The notes below the pieces were generated by a model. That model did not search any database, was not told the origin of the DNA, and saw nothing but the letters and a program-made list of their open reading frames with translations. A DNA stretch of 22,135 nucleotides. Origin: a virus. This document shows positions 6,153-13,077 of this stretch, in pieces (within the stretch, counting starts at the first letter, position 1; each line of letters starts with the position of its first letter). The stretch is from positions 1 through 22,135 of the IMG/VR virus record IMGVR_UViG_3300010300_000129; one strand, given 5' to 3'. The translations under genes were made by a program, and so were the position numbers.

Positions 6153-8644
6153 CCAAAGAAAGATTCGAGTGTAGCAGTTTTTTCAACCTTCCATCCAATA
6201 GCATCAAGGATAGACTTCAAAGGTTCCAAGAAAGATTTTTCAAACTGAAGATCATAATCAATGTATTGATTGAGACCCAGTTCTTTTGGAAACTCTTGAA
6301 TGAAAGAGATAACATTTTCATGTATCTTGTTTGGTTTCTTCAGATAGAGGAACTTGATCTTCTCTCCATTCTGAATGAGAGAATATTTGTGCGTGAGTTT
6401 TTCCTGCTTGATATAGTGGTTGAAAAGAAGAGAACCACGGCAGTGAATCGGTGTACCCTTTTCGTAGATCGAGTTGACCGACTTATACTTCACAACATCA
6501 GATACAGATCTTGGAAAAGCAATCTCTTCTGGAGGGAGTTGTTTGAACTCTTTACGAGAGTCTTCAATGAAGTTGATTACATCATCTTCAGTTCCAGTCA
6601 TCAGAATCTTGAATGCATCTTTGAGCATCTTTCTACAAGGTGCGGGTGTAGATGACTTAACCGATTCGATACCCATAACTTTTAGTTTGGGTTCAGCATA
6701 TGCAACGCCTTCGCTGTTCCATACGTTGAGAATATATCGCTTCTTAGCGGTCCAGATGCCACGGTCAGCGATGTTCTCGCGCTTCATGAACATCTTCTGC
6801 TCATAGGCGTTTACGTACTCGGCCAACGCTTCATAAGAACCGTCAATATACTTTTCAAGTTCCATCTCACAGACTTTATCAAGGAACGCGACAACGCCTT
6901 CATTAGTTTTCTCTCTGCCGGTGTATACCTTGTCAACCAGAGGACCCATATTAAGGTAGATAGAGTCAGTATCAGAAGCAATAACATAGTCTACCTCATC
7001 AGTCTTAAGAACTTTGTTCAAATACTTGTTCATGCGATTCTCAATCCATCGGATTGATACCTGACCAGACAGAGTAATCGCTTCTGCGTTCGCTAGTTTG
7101 TAATACCGGAAGTATTGATTACCAATAGCACCATAAGCAGAGTTAAGAGAAATCTTCTTCGCCATTTGAATGTTGTTACATCTGGCGATCTCCTTTTCAA
7201 GTGCTTTAGTAGGCGTCTTCTCATAATCCTTCTTCGCTTGAATCATCTTCTTCTTGAAGATGACACGTTCCTTGTACATCTTATCCATCAGTTCTGGAAG
7301 GAATCCACGAACATCTTTGCGATACATTGCACCATTAGCACATACAGCTTTGTCGCTGTACATCTCAAAGGTCAAATCTTGATTTAAGATTTTATCAACA
7401 GTCGTAGTGGGATGTCGTTCTTCAACCAATGTCTCGGGCGAGATATTGTATTGCATAATAAGATGAGGATAAAGGCTGTTAAGGTCAAAACTAACAACCC
7501 AATCATAGACTCCCGGAATCGGTTCCTTGACATAGGCACCTGCGTACTTAGTGTCCTTTTCTGTGCGCTCCTTAGGCGGAATCACAATGTTCCGCTTCTT
7601 CAGATAATTGTATATAATACAATCCCACATTCGAACCTGATAAAACACGTCACCAAAGTTTACCTTAGCATCATATGCCATGGTCAACGCCAACTCAATG
7701 AGTTTCATCTTGTCCTCAAGACGATCGACAAGTTCTACGTCAACGATGTTGTATTCAATAAACTTCTGCCAACCATGCGTATAGAAGTCTTTGAATGTAT
7801 CAAACTCTGAGTGATCGAGTTTCTTCTGACCCAGTTCTACACTTGCAATATAATCCAGTCGATAAGATTCCTGGGCTTTGTAAGTGAACTTCTTGTAGAG
7901 ATCAAGATAGTCCAGAACAGTGATCCCACCAACGTCAAAGATCTCGTGCTTACGTCCTTGAATATATGTCTCTTGCTGAGTAACAAGTCCCCAAGGGGAC
8001 AAACGCTTGGCGAGTTTCTCACCCAGAACGCGATTCAGTCGCTTACAGATATAAGGAACGTCATACAGTTGACAGTTCCAACCAGTGATGACCTCAGGAG
8101 TATTTACTTCCCACCATTCAATAAAGTTAGATAGCAGAGCATACTCTGTACCACACTCAACATACTTGACATTTGACTGAGTGTTGTTAAATGGTTTGAT
8201 ACCCCAAGTAATAATCTGCTTAGTAGCATAATCCTGCAGAGTGATCGCAAGAATCTCTTCAGAAGCAGATTCCACGTCAGGGAAACCTTCTTCAGAAGAA
8301 ACCTCAATATCGATCGTAGTCAGTTTGATCTTTGTCATATCAAACTTAATCTCATCCTCAGGATACTTGTCAGAAATGTACTGACAAACATATCGATCAT
8401 TTCCATAGATCTGGAAATTCTCTACCTCAGAATATTTTTTATAGAAGTCACGACATTCTCGTACAGAACCAGGTTGAATTGGTTCTACACTATCACCTTC
8501 CAGCGTCTTATATTTCGACTCTCGCTTTGAAGGAACAAAAAGAGTAGGAGAATACTCTTCACGGAACATCACATGCTCACCGTTCTCATAACCACGGACC
8601 AGGAACTTGTTCCCAATCATTTGCACGTTGGTGTAAAATCTCAT
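6149..8644 (-). CDS. 43: DNA polymerase gp43 (family B)
   Basis: The 831-residue product is the replicative polymerase with 3'-5' proofreading. Exonuclease motif I is D112-I-E114. Motif II lies around N190-D195, and motif III is YNIVDVELVD at about 298-307. Polymerase motif A is DLNSLYPHL at 387-395, motif B is KKISLNSAYG at about 496-505, and motif C is DTDS at 558-561. The protein ends LESFFG, which suits the clamp-binding tail of T4-type polymerases. It is a little shorter than T4 gp43 (898 aa), as I recall is usual in cyanophages. Both ends overlap neighbours by ATGA, so it is co-translated with the Sm-like gene and the oxygenase. All key residues are present and no intein or split is visible. 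Confidence 0.97.
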   Translation of the reverse strand: MRFYTNVQMIGNKFLVRGYENGEHVMFREEYSPTLFVPSKRESKYKTLEGDSVEPIQPGSVRECRDFYKKYSEVENFQIYGNDRYVCQYISDKYPEDEIKFDMTKIKLTTIDIEVSSEEGFPDVESASEEILAITLQDYATKQIITWGIKPFNNTQSNVKYVECGTEYALLSNFIEWWEVNTPEVITGWNCQLYDVPYICKRLNRVLGEKLAKRLSPWGLVTQQETYIQGRKHEIFDVGGITVLDYLDLYKKFTYKAQESYRLDYIASVELGQKKLDHSEFDTFKDFYTHGWQKFIEYNIVDVELVDRLEDKMKLIELALTMAYDAKVNFGDVFYQVRMWDCIIYNYLKKRNIVIPPKERTEKDTKYAGAYVKEPIPGVYDWVVSFDLNSLYPHLIMQYNISPETLVEERHPTTTVDKILNQDLTFEMYSDKAVCANGAMYRKDVRGFLPELMDKMYKERVIFKKKMIQAKKDYEKTPTKALEKEIARCNNIQMAKKISLNSAYGAIGNQYFRYYKLANAEAITLSGQVSIRWIENRMNKYLNKVLKTDEVDYVIASDTDSIYLNMGPLVDKVYTGREKTNEGVVAFLDKVCEMELEKYIDGSYEALAEYVNAYEQKMFMKRENIADRGIWTAKKRYILNVWNSEGVAYAEPKLKVMGIESVKSSTPAPCRKMLKDAFKILMTGTEDDVINFIEDSRKEFKQLPPEEIAFPRSVSDVVKYKSVNSIYEKGTPIHCRGSLLFNHYIKQEKLTHKYSLIQNGEKIKFLYLKKPNKIHENVISFIQEFPKELGLNQYIDYDLQFEKSFLEPLKSILDAIGWKVEKTATLESFFG

Positions 8645-8889
8645 TTAGTGATGTTCTGGTACTTTTCAAGCAGTGTTGGTTTGGGCTCTGTGATCGTAAG
8701 GATCTTGTCCGAGTGCATCTTGAATACACTCTCCGTTGTGTATTCTACCAACCATGGTGTAAGTGTGTCGTTTTCTCCGACAACATATGGATCATCTAAT
8801 CGACAATCCGGTTCGCCAATGTCCCCACCAACTTCATCAATCTTGGAAACCAAGACCAGACCGGTGTGGAGAACCAAAAGTTTAATCAT
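8641..8889 (-). CDS. Small Sm-like (LSm-fold) protein candidate, 82 aa
   Basis: I chose the ATG at 8889 because GGGAGG lies about 8 bases upstream; a longer frame to 8937 would run into the terminator hairpin. The 82-residue product begins MIKLLVLHTGLVLVSKIDEV. It shows the layout of the second Sm-like candidate at 12784: a first strand of type KL-x-x-x-x-TG, an acidic turn, a PW pair near the middle, a strand of type VFKMHSDKILTI, and a C-terminal helix with LLEKYQNI. Sm-like proteins of likely cyanophage origin have been described structurally, and Sm folds often bind RNA. The fold assignment is inference from pattern, not alignment. The gene precedes polymerase gene 43 with an ATGA overlap. 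Confidence 0.6.
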   Translation of the reverse strand: MIKLLVLHTGLVLVSKIDEVGGDIGEPDCRLDDPYVVGENDTLTPWLVEYTTESVFKMHSDKILTITEPKPTLLEKYQNITK

Positions 8890-8919
8890 CGTAATTACCT
8901 CCCGAAGCATTCTACCAAT

Positions 8920-8961
8920 AAAAAAGAGGGGCGTCAACTGGATTGTGCCAGTTGCCCCTCT
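8920..8961 (-). terminator. Strong intrinsic terminator
   Basis: On the minus strand AGAGGGGC pairs with GCCCCTCT, and AACTGG pairs with CCAGTT, around loop CACAAT with a 3-base bulge on one side. Six T follow. It should stop transcripts coming from the 27-aa gene and the hsp20 region before they enter the Sm-like/gene 43 operon. Confidence 0.85.
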
Positions 8962-8981
8962 GCGGCGACGATATTCAGTTT

Positions 8982-8989
8982 TATTTATA
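8982..8989 (-). promoter_or_regulatory. T4-type late promoter motif TATAAATA
   Basis: The exact octamer TATAAATA, recognised in T4 by the gp55 sigma factor with the gp45 clamp as activator, is present on the minus strand. Initiation would fall near 8976, only about 15 bases before the terminator hairpin. The transcript would therefore be about 50 nt unless the terminator is read through into the Sm-like gene. The match could also be chance in AT-rich DNA. Confidence 0.5.
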
Positions 8990-9024
8990 GAGTTGTAAAA
9001 AAGATTTCTGATGTGGGTGGTCCA

Positions 9025-9108
9025 TTAGGGAAATGCGCTCCCAAGGAGACCGTTGAAAAAAAGAGTCATTACGGTCCCAATTGTAAGAGTGGCGGCTGTG
9101 AAGTTCAT
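9025..9108 (-). CDS. 27-aa hydrophobic microprotein
   Basis: An ATG at 9108 is preceded by AAGGAGG with a 7-base spacing, the best ribosome binding site seen in this window. The frame encodes 27 residues ending GLLGSAFP, with a single hydrophobic segment over about residues 5-25 and no charged residue, long enough for one membrane span. It has its own promoter upstream and a terminator downstream, so it forms a one-gene unit. I compared it mentally with small photosystem and cytochrome b6f subunits and saw no convincing match. A membrane-targeted regulator, a small toxin-like peptide or a leader peptide are possible. No function is assigned. Confidence 0.6.
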   Translation of the reverse strand: MNFTAATLTIGTVMTLFFNGLLGSAFP

Positions 9109-9139
9109 AAGTCGTCCTCCTTAACGCATAATTATCTAT

Positions 9140-9174
9140 ATTATACTGTATCACTATGATACACTTCTGTATCA
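9140..9174 (-). promoter_or_regulatory. Promoter with three TGATAC half-sites
   Basis: A perfect TATAAT (9140-9145) lies upstream of the 27-aa gene. The -35 position at 17-base spacing is AGAAGT, a poor match. It is bracketed exactly by TGATAC (9169-9174 on the minus strand) and GTATCA (9157-9162), with a further TGATAC at 9148-9153. The alternating half-sites form two overlapping inverted repeats. Weak -35 plus strong symmetric sites suggests an activator or repressor binding region. Confidence 0.7.
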
Positions 9175-9198
9175 ATCACATCAGAAATTGGTCAGGAT

Positions 9199-9627
9199 TT
9201 ATAGATAATCTTTTCTGGCATGATGTTCAGGAACAACTTTGCCTAGGGATACAACTAAAAGCCCATCCTCAAAAGTAACTGATCTAATTTGCGTGTCTTC
9301 GCTAACTGTCCACTGACGTGCAAATGACCGTTGAGCCACACCCTTGTGCAGGTAGTTAATTTTTTCTTCCGTCTCTTCTTTTTTTCCTTCAATAAAGAGT
9401 TGACCATATTCGGTGTAGACCTTTAGTTCTTCTGTTTTAAATCCAGCAAGTGCTAATTCAAGTCTCGATTCTACATTACTAATTTGAATTAGATTATATG
9501 GTGGATATGATGTTGATGTTGGCAAGTTCAATCTGTCAAACGTTGCATCCATTCCGATGCTGTGCTTATTAATTTTTTCCACCAGCGCAGCAAGATCTGA
9601 CGCTGTATAGCGTTGAAAAGTTCCCAT
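9199..9627 (-). CDS. hsp20: Hsp20/alpha-crystallin small heat-shock protein
   Basis: The 142-residue product is an ATP-independent holdase chaperone. The alpha-crystallin domain covers about residues 40-135: it has the hydrophobic YNLIQ strand, LELALAGFKTEELKVY, GQLFIEGKK, and a strand pattern ending SVTFEDGLLVVSLG. The short C-terminal tail ends ARKDYL. I chose the ATG at 9627 because AGGAG lies 5-6 bases upstream. The frame extends to 9672, but that ATG has no ribosome binding site and coincides with the expected late transcription start. Hsp20 genes are common in cyanomyoviruses and probably protect folding proteins or photosystem components during infection. A late promoter at 9679 suggests late expression. 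Confidence 0.92.
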   Translation of the reverse strand: MGTFQRYTASDLAALVEKINKHSIGMDATFDRLNLPTSTSYPPYNLIQISNVESRLELALAGFKTEELKVYTEYGQLFIEGKKEETEEKINYLHKGVAQRSFARQWTVSEDTQIRSVTFEDGLLVVSLGKVVPEHHARKDYL

Positions 9628-9678
9628 TGTTCTCCTATTAGGCAGAGGGTATTGTGTGGACCCCGAAGGCATCCGATA

Positions 9679-9686
9679 TATTTATA
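9679..9686 (-). promoter_or_regulatory. T4-type late promoter for hsp20
   Basis: An exact TATAAATA octamer lies on the minus strand between the RegA-side terminator and hsp20. Transcription would start near 9673, leaving a leader of about 45 bases before the ATG at 9627. The position directly after a terminator supports a functional promoter. Confidence 0.7.
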
Positions 9687-9693
9687 TCACAAA

Positions 9694-9728
9694 ACAAAAA
9701 AAGAGGTATGGTGACAACCGTACCTCTT
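9694..9728 (-). terminator. Intrinsic terminator after regA
   Basis: The minus strand has AAGAGGTA-C-GGT and ACC-A-TACCTCTT pairing around loop TGTC, with a single C/A mismatch, followed by seven T. It ends the long operon that runs through the clamp, clamp loader and regA genes. Confidence 0.85.
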
Positions 9729-9778
9729 ATATGGGTTTCCGACTTTTGAAGCGACCGCACGAAAGATCGCAAAATTAT

Positions 9779-10216
9779 TTATGACTCTTTCTCTTCAGCA
9801 GTTTTCTTTTTACCAATGTTGTACTTGGTCTCAAGAATCCAGTCTCCCTTATCTCGGTATGCTAGAACTTTAATCTGATTAAGGGGAGCGATATCAAGAA
9901 TAGAATCACTATCAAGAACAGTAATCAAACCCCAGTCACACAACAGTTGCGTAATACGATTACGTCTCTGAACATCATTCACCGTCAAATTGGCATGTTT
10001 CCCGTCCAGAGCGAACAGCTCCTTGAAATGGACGATAAAATATCTTCCCTGCTTGTGCAAAATATGGCAGGACTGATAAAGTTTCTTTTCTTTGCGAGAC
10101 GCAACTCCGATTCTCGTCAATGTCTCACGTACTTTCAGGAAGTCATCAGGTTCATTTAAGAAAACTTCCACCATGCTATCAGGTGTCCAGTTGACCTGAG
10201 GTTCGCTTTGACTCAT
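9779..10216 (-). CDS. regA: RegA translational repressor
   Basis: The 145-residue product is homologous to T4 RegA, which binds AU-rich translation initiation sites of early mRNAs and blocks ribosome entry. The conserved blocks are nearly identical in wording to T4: FLKVRETLTRIGVA at about 25-38, LYQSCHILHKQGRYFIVHFKEL at about 46-67, and LLCDWGLI at about 92-99. It has about 14 extra residues at the N-terminus compared with T4. I keep the ATG at 10216 because it overlaps the gene 62 stop as ATGA. Position between genes 62 and 43 matches T4 order, with hsp20 and the 27-aa gene inserted. Likely targets would include clamp and clamp-loader messages. Confidence 0.97.
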   Translation of the reverse strand: MSQSEPQVNWTPDSMVEVFLNEPDDFLKVRETLTRIGVASRKEKKLYQSCHILHKQGRYFIVHFKELFALDGKHANLTVNDVQRRNRITQLLCDWGLITVLDSDSILDIAPLNQIKVLAYRDKGDWILETKYNIGKKKTAEEKES

Positions 10217-10599
10217 GATTTACCGCCAGTTTCAAATTTCGATTTAATGTGTTCGATTTGCTCTCTAGTTAAAATCTTCAGTGCTTGAGATGCCTTTTCA
10301 TTACTATAGTTATAGTATTTTTTGACACATTCAAGATCGTCGATCTTATCTTTTCTAAGCCAAGGAGAGAATCTCTTCTTTTTCCTCAAAGTATTTAGAT
10401 AAAATGAATATTGCATATCTTTGTCAAGAAAGTTATACTTGTTCATTTCATTAGCAAACATCACACAGTCCAAGTGTCCGGACAGGCAGCGGTTCACAAT
10501 ATATGGTGGATAACTCTTGATCGCATCAGGATCTTCGATAGTCAAATCTTCTTTGGTGAAGTTGACAGAATTCAACCAGTCTTTCAGTTCCATGTTCAT
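10213..10599 (-). CDS. 62: Clamp loader small subunit gp62
   Basis: The 128-residue product is the small, non-ATPase subunit that joins four gp44 subunits in the T4-type clamp loader and helps open the gp45 ring. Conserved features include LKDWLNSVNFTKEDL at the N-terminus, YPPYIVNRCLSGHLDCVMFANEMN at about 30-53, and LRKKKRFSPWL near residue 72. T4 gp62 is 187 residues, so this form lacks much of the C-terminal part; I recall short gp62 proteins being normal for cyanophages. Both ends overlap neighbouring genes as ATGA. It is separated from gp44 by four other genes, unlike T4, where 44 and 62 are adjacent. Confidence 0.93.
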   Translation of the reverse strand: MNMELKDWLNSVNFTKEDLTIEDPDAIKSYPPYIVNRCLSGHLDCVMFANEMNKYNFLDKDMQYSFYLNTLRKKKRFSPWLRKDKIDDLECVKKYYNYSNEKASQALKILTREQIEHIKSKFETGGKS

Positions 10600-11702
10600 C
10601 GAATAATTTGAATCTCTTCTTCATCTGTCCAGAGTTCTACACGATCTCTGAAACGTCCTTCTTCTTTCAGTCTTTCATATCTCTTGGTTGCTTTCTTCTT
10701 CCACCAAGAAATAATGTTCTCAAGGTAAAACTTGTCCCAGTTCTGACCACGGCGAAGAGTTTCTTCTTCACCAAGAATCACTTCACGAACATTCTCATAA
10801 CCATAGTCTGAGATATAGAAACGCTTCTGCTGAGTAAGATTGTTTGCCATCTTGATAACCTTATTGAAGGTTTCAAGTTTCTCTTGATCTTCCAGACTCT
10901 TTCGAATGATTGAGATCATCTTTGTCTGACGCTTCATCTTCTTCGATGATGCTTTGTTGTCAGTCAGTGGAGTATTGTTATTCAGGAGAGTGAATCGGTC
11001 ATGAAGTCGATGGAACGCTTCATCATGTAGCAGAGGAAGAAACTTGCTGTCTGTCAAACCCTTGTAGCGAATGAAAGGTTTGAGTCCATCGTACTGTGAG
11101 GCAGACGTAGTTGACCCGTACAGGGACGTTGTTTCGAAGAGAGCGATATCCTTCTCAAAGGCGTCACTGACCGCCTCACGGGCGAAGTGAGACACGCACA
11201 GGAGTGCTAGAAGTTTGCCACCCAGATAGTTAAAACCAAAGGGTTGAGAAGGAACAATCGCAAACCCCATACAGGCATGGCGATTGAAGATCGAAAGATT
11301 CGGTTGCTTACCTAACCACACATTCCTTGGACGAGAATTGATAGTAGGGCTCCCGAAGCGAATGAAACCAATAACTTTGTTCGTGTTTTTCTCATATACC
11401 ATCCATTTCAACTCTCGACCAGGAATGTTCTTCTCATTGTTGTGAGAAGAAACCACTGACAAAAGTCTGTCATATACTTTTTGATCTAGACCACCTTTTC
11501 CAACACGAACGATTTTGAAATCCATATCTTGAGGGTGGATATCTTCGTTCAAGAACTCATTGTGGAGAGGATCTAGAATGCTTTTTGCGCCCAACACTTC
11601 TTTCTTTACATACCGAAGATAGTCTTCGATAGAACTCATATGAGAGAAGTATTCAATAAATTCATCTGCTGCCCAAGAGGCATCACTCTGACCAATAATC
11701 AT
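10596..11702 (-). CDS. Conserved phage protein resembling DruA/DUF4338
   Basis: The 368-residue product has a well-ordered central region at about residues 95-240. It contains GRELKWMVYE, VIGFIRFGSP, RNVWLG, GFAIVPSQPFGFNYLGGKLLA, a serine-histidine SHF, ALFETTSLYG, SQYDGLKPF and YKGLTDS. This succession resembles the DUF4338 family, which includes DruA of the Druantia anti-phage system: variation on GxLxY, LG, R-x-WLG, a 'P' plus hydrophobic helix, 'ETT' and a final G-x-T. A basic C-terminal tail, rich in KKKATKRYERL, could bind nucleic acid. The match is from memory and not proven. The gene is co-translated with gene 62 (ATGA). A virion or replisome-associated enzyme is equally possible. 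Its activity is unknown. Confidence 0.5.
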   Translation of the reverse strand: MIIGQSDASWAADEFIEYFSHMSSIEDYLRYVKKEVLGAKSILDPLHNEFLNEDIHPQDMDFKIVRVGKGGLDQKVYDRLLSVVSSHNNEKNIPGRELKWMVYEKNTNKVIGFIRFGSPTINSRPRNVWLGKQPNLSIFNRHACMGFAIVPSQPFGFNYLGGKLLALLCVSHFAREAVSDAFEKDIALFETTSLYGSTTSASQYDGLKPFIRYKGLTDSKFLPLLHDEAFHRLHDRFTLLNNNTPLTDNKASSKKMKRQTKMISIIRKSLEDQEKLETFNKVIKMANNLTQQKRFYISDYGYENVREVILGEEETLRRGQNWDKFYLENIISWWKKKATKRYERLKEEGRFRDRVELWTDEEEIQIIR

Positions 11703-11705
11703 AAT

Positions 11706-12266
11706 TTAGTTTGTCCAAGATACAAATGTATATCTTTCGCCCTTTGTCACAGGGCGGACTTGGTGTGGGTATAGGAAGTTAGATGGGAATATTATAACAT
11801 CTCCCTCCTTCAAATGGTAGCGTGTGTCGTCAAATAAAACGAGTTCACCACCTTCATATTCCGAGTTTAATGATCCAATGATGCTAAGAACTGGAGCACC
11901 TTCTCCATATAAACCATAGATGTGATCATAATGTTTAGACATTATGTTTCCCACTTTATACCTGAGAAATTTTGGACAACTATATCCTTCCCAAGATCTA
12001 AACCATGGGCACTCTACGTCTATAACATAATTCATCAGTGTATCACTAATAGATTCAAGTATAGCTCTATTAGTGGAAGCAACCTCTTCACTTGTAAATG
12101 GTTCCTTATCACCGTTCTTTGGTTTCGCAGAACCATAACTAGTACCTGACCAACCATGTTGTTCCCAAACACCATTCAGTTTAATATCTTCCAATGTCTC
12201 TCTACACAAATCCTGAGACAAAGCATTGGTGTAAACTTTTACATAATCAGAGAGATGATTTTTCAT
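11706..12266 (-). CDS. 2-oxoglutarate/Fe(II) oxygenase, prolyl-hydroxylase type (3 of 5)
   Basis: The 186-residue product has the complete iron and cosubstrate set: H112-Y-D114 in KHYDHIYG, H168 in LYPHQV, and R178 in KGERYTFVSW. The segment EYEGGELVLFDD before the distal histidine is typical of P4Hc-like hydroxylases that act on proteins or amino acids. I chose the ATG at 12266, which overlaps the previous stop as ATGA; a TTG at 12272 is the alternative. It is arranged in tandem with a related but diverged oxygenase just upstream. The substrate is not known. Possible targets include phage or host proteins at the fork or ribosome. Confidence 0.88.
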   Translation of the reverse strand: MKNHLSDYVKVYTNALSQDLCRETLEDIKLNGVWEQHGWSGTSYGSAKPKNGDKEPFTSEEVASTNRAILESISDTLMNYVIDVECPWFRSWEGYSCPKFLRYKVGNIMSKHYDHIYGLYGEGAPVLSIIGSLNSEYEGGELVLFDDTRYHLKEGDVIIFPSNFLYPHQVRPVTKGERYTFVSWTN

Positions 12267-12784
12267 ATCCAAAAATGCATTACCATAATTTTTTTAATGC
12301 CGATTTTAACAGGACACCCTCTGTGAGGATACATGAAAGATGATGGGAAAACTACTGTTTTCCCTGCAACAGGAACAATCTTATCATTTAAGAACTCTGT
12401 CTCCCCTCCTTCATAATCATCATTCAAATATGTAATAGATGAAATGATTCTACGCCAGGTATTATTCTTAGGATGTCTCCACGTTATACTTGCATCACAG
12501 TGCCAATCATATTGCTGATCTTCACTATACCTAGCAAGTTTATTATCAACTGAATATCCTTGCCCAAGAGACTTCATAAACTGATTCGCCACCAACGGAT
12601 GTAAGTGCGACATATACTTGTTTATGATTTTGTCTTGATCGGGATGGTGATCATCCATGACCCAGATTTCACGATCTCCACGATTACGTGGACTAGGTGA
12701 TCCTTTCCATTCATAGAACATCTCACGCCAAGGATTTAATTCCTCTTGCGTCCAGATATAGTCATATAAAATATTGGGATCCAT
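12263..12784 (-). CDS. Oxygenase-like protein with altered 2-oxoglutarate site (4 of 5)
   Basis: The 173-residue product resembles its downstream neighbour: H95-C-D97 in DWHCDAS, DDYEGGETEF at about 122-131, and H154 in FMYPHRGCP. Where the active neighbour has GERYTF, this protein has GIKKIMVMHF, so the expected 2-oxoglutarate-binding Arg is replaced by Lys164. The iron ligands are intact. The protein may use Lys in the same role, take another cosubstrate, or have lost activity. The start ATG at 12784 shares one A with the previous stop (TAATG). A tandem duplication followed by divergence would explain the pair. Confidence 0.8.
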   Translation of the reverse strand: MDPNILYDYIWTQEELNPWREMFYEWKGSPSPRNRGDREIWVMDDHHPDQDKIINKYMSHLHPLVANQFMKSLGQGYSVDNKLARYSEDQQYDWHCDASITWRHPKNNTWRRIISSITYLNDDYEGGETEFLNDKIVPVAGKTVVFPSSFMYPHRGCPVKIGIKKIMVMHFWI

Positions 12785-13077
12785 TACAAGAGCAACTTCT
12801 TCTCATCAGGAGTAATCAAAGGGCTTCCATAGATTTCTTTGTACTTCTTCTCGATCTTCTCATCAACTGACGCGGTATAAACCAAGTGTTCGTTCTTGAT
12901 CGTCAGTTCAGGTTCATCGCGATCAATCACGGTTGCCCAAGGTGCAAATCCAACAGATCCATTTGCACTAGGAAGGACTACAAGTCCGTTTTGAATTTTG
13001 ATATATGATGCGGTTTCTTCTAGAAGTTCTGCAATAACTTCTTCACCGGTCATAATACGAAACAGTTTTACATTCAT
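12784..13077 (-). CDS. Sm-like (LSm-fold) protein candidate, 97 aa
   Basis: The 97-residue product starts MNVKLFRIMTGEEVIAELLE, followed by YIKIQNGLVVLP. A charged first strand, an invariant-looking TGEE turn, an ELLEE strand and an N-G-L-V-V-L-P strand make the Sm1 pattern. After a PW pair at about 46-47 a second set of strands ends with KNEHLVYTA, and a charged C-terminal helix follows. Proteins of this type from cyanophages have been reported to fold as Sm-like rings. RNA binding or a scaffold role at the replisome would both fit. It is coupled by ATGA to gene 44 and by TAATG to the next oxygenase. Fold assignment is inference. Confidence 0.65.
   Translation of the reverse strand: MNVKLFRIMTGEEVIAELLEETASYIKIQNGLVVLPSANGSVGFAPWATVIDRDEPELTIKNEHLVYTASVDEKIEKKYKEIYGSPLITPDEKKLLL

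Noticed and set aside
9025-9108. 27-aa peptide as a photosystem or cytochrome b6f small subunit
   Set aside because: Hydrophobicity and length fit, but I found no match to PetN, PsbT, PsbI or similar sequences that I can recall.
8866-9159. 97-codon plus-strand frame across the control region
   Set aside because: It runs through the terminator, the late-promoter motif and the 27-aa gene on the other strand, with no signal of its own.
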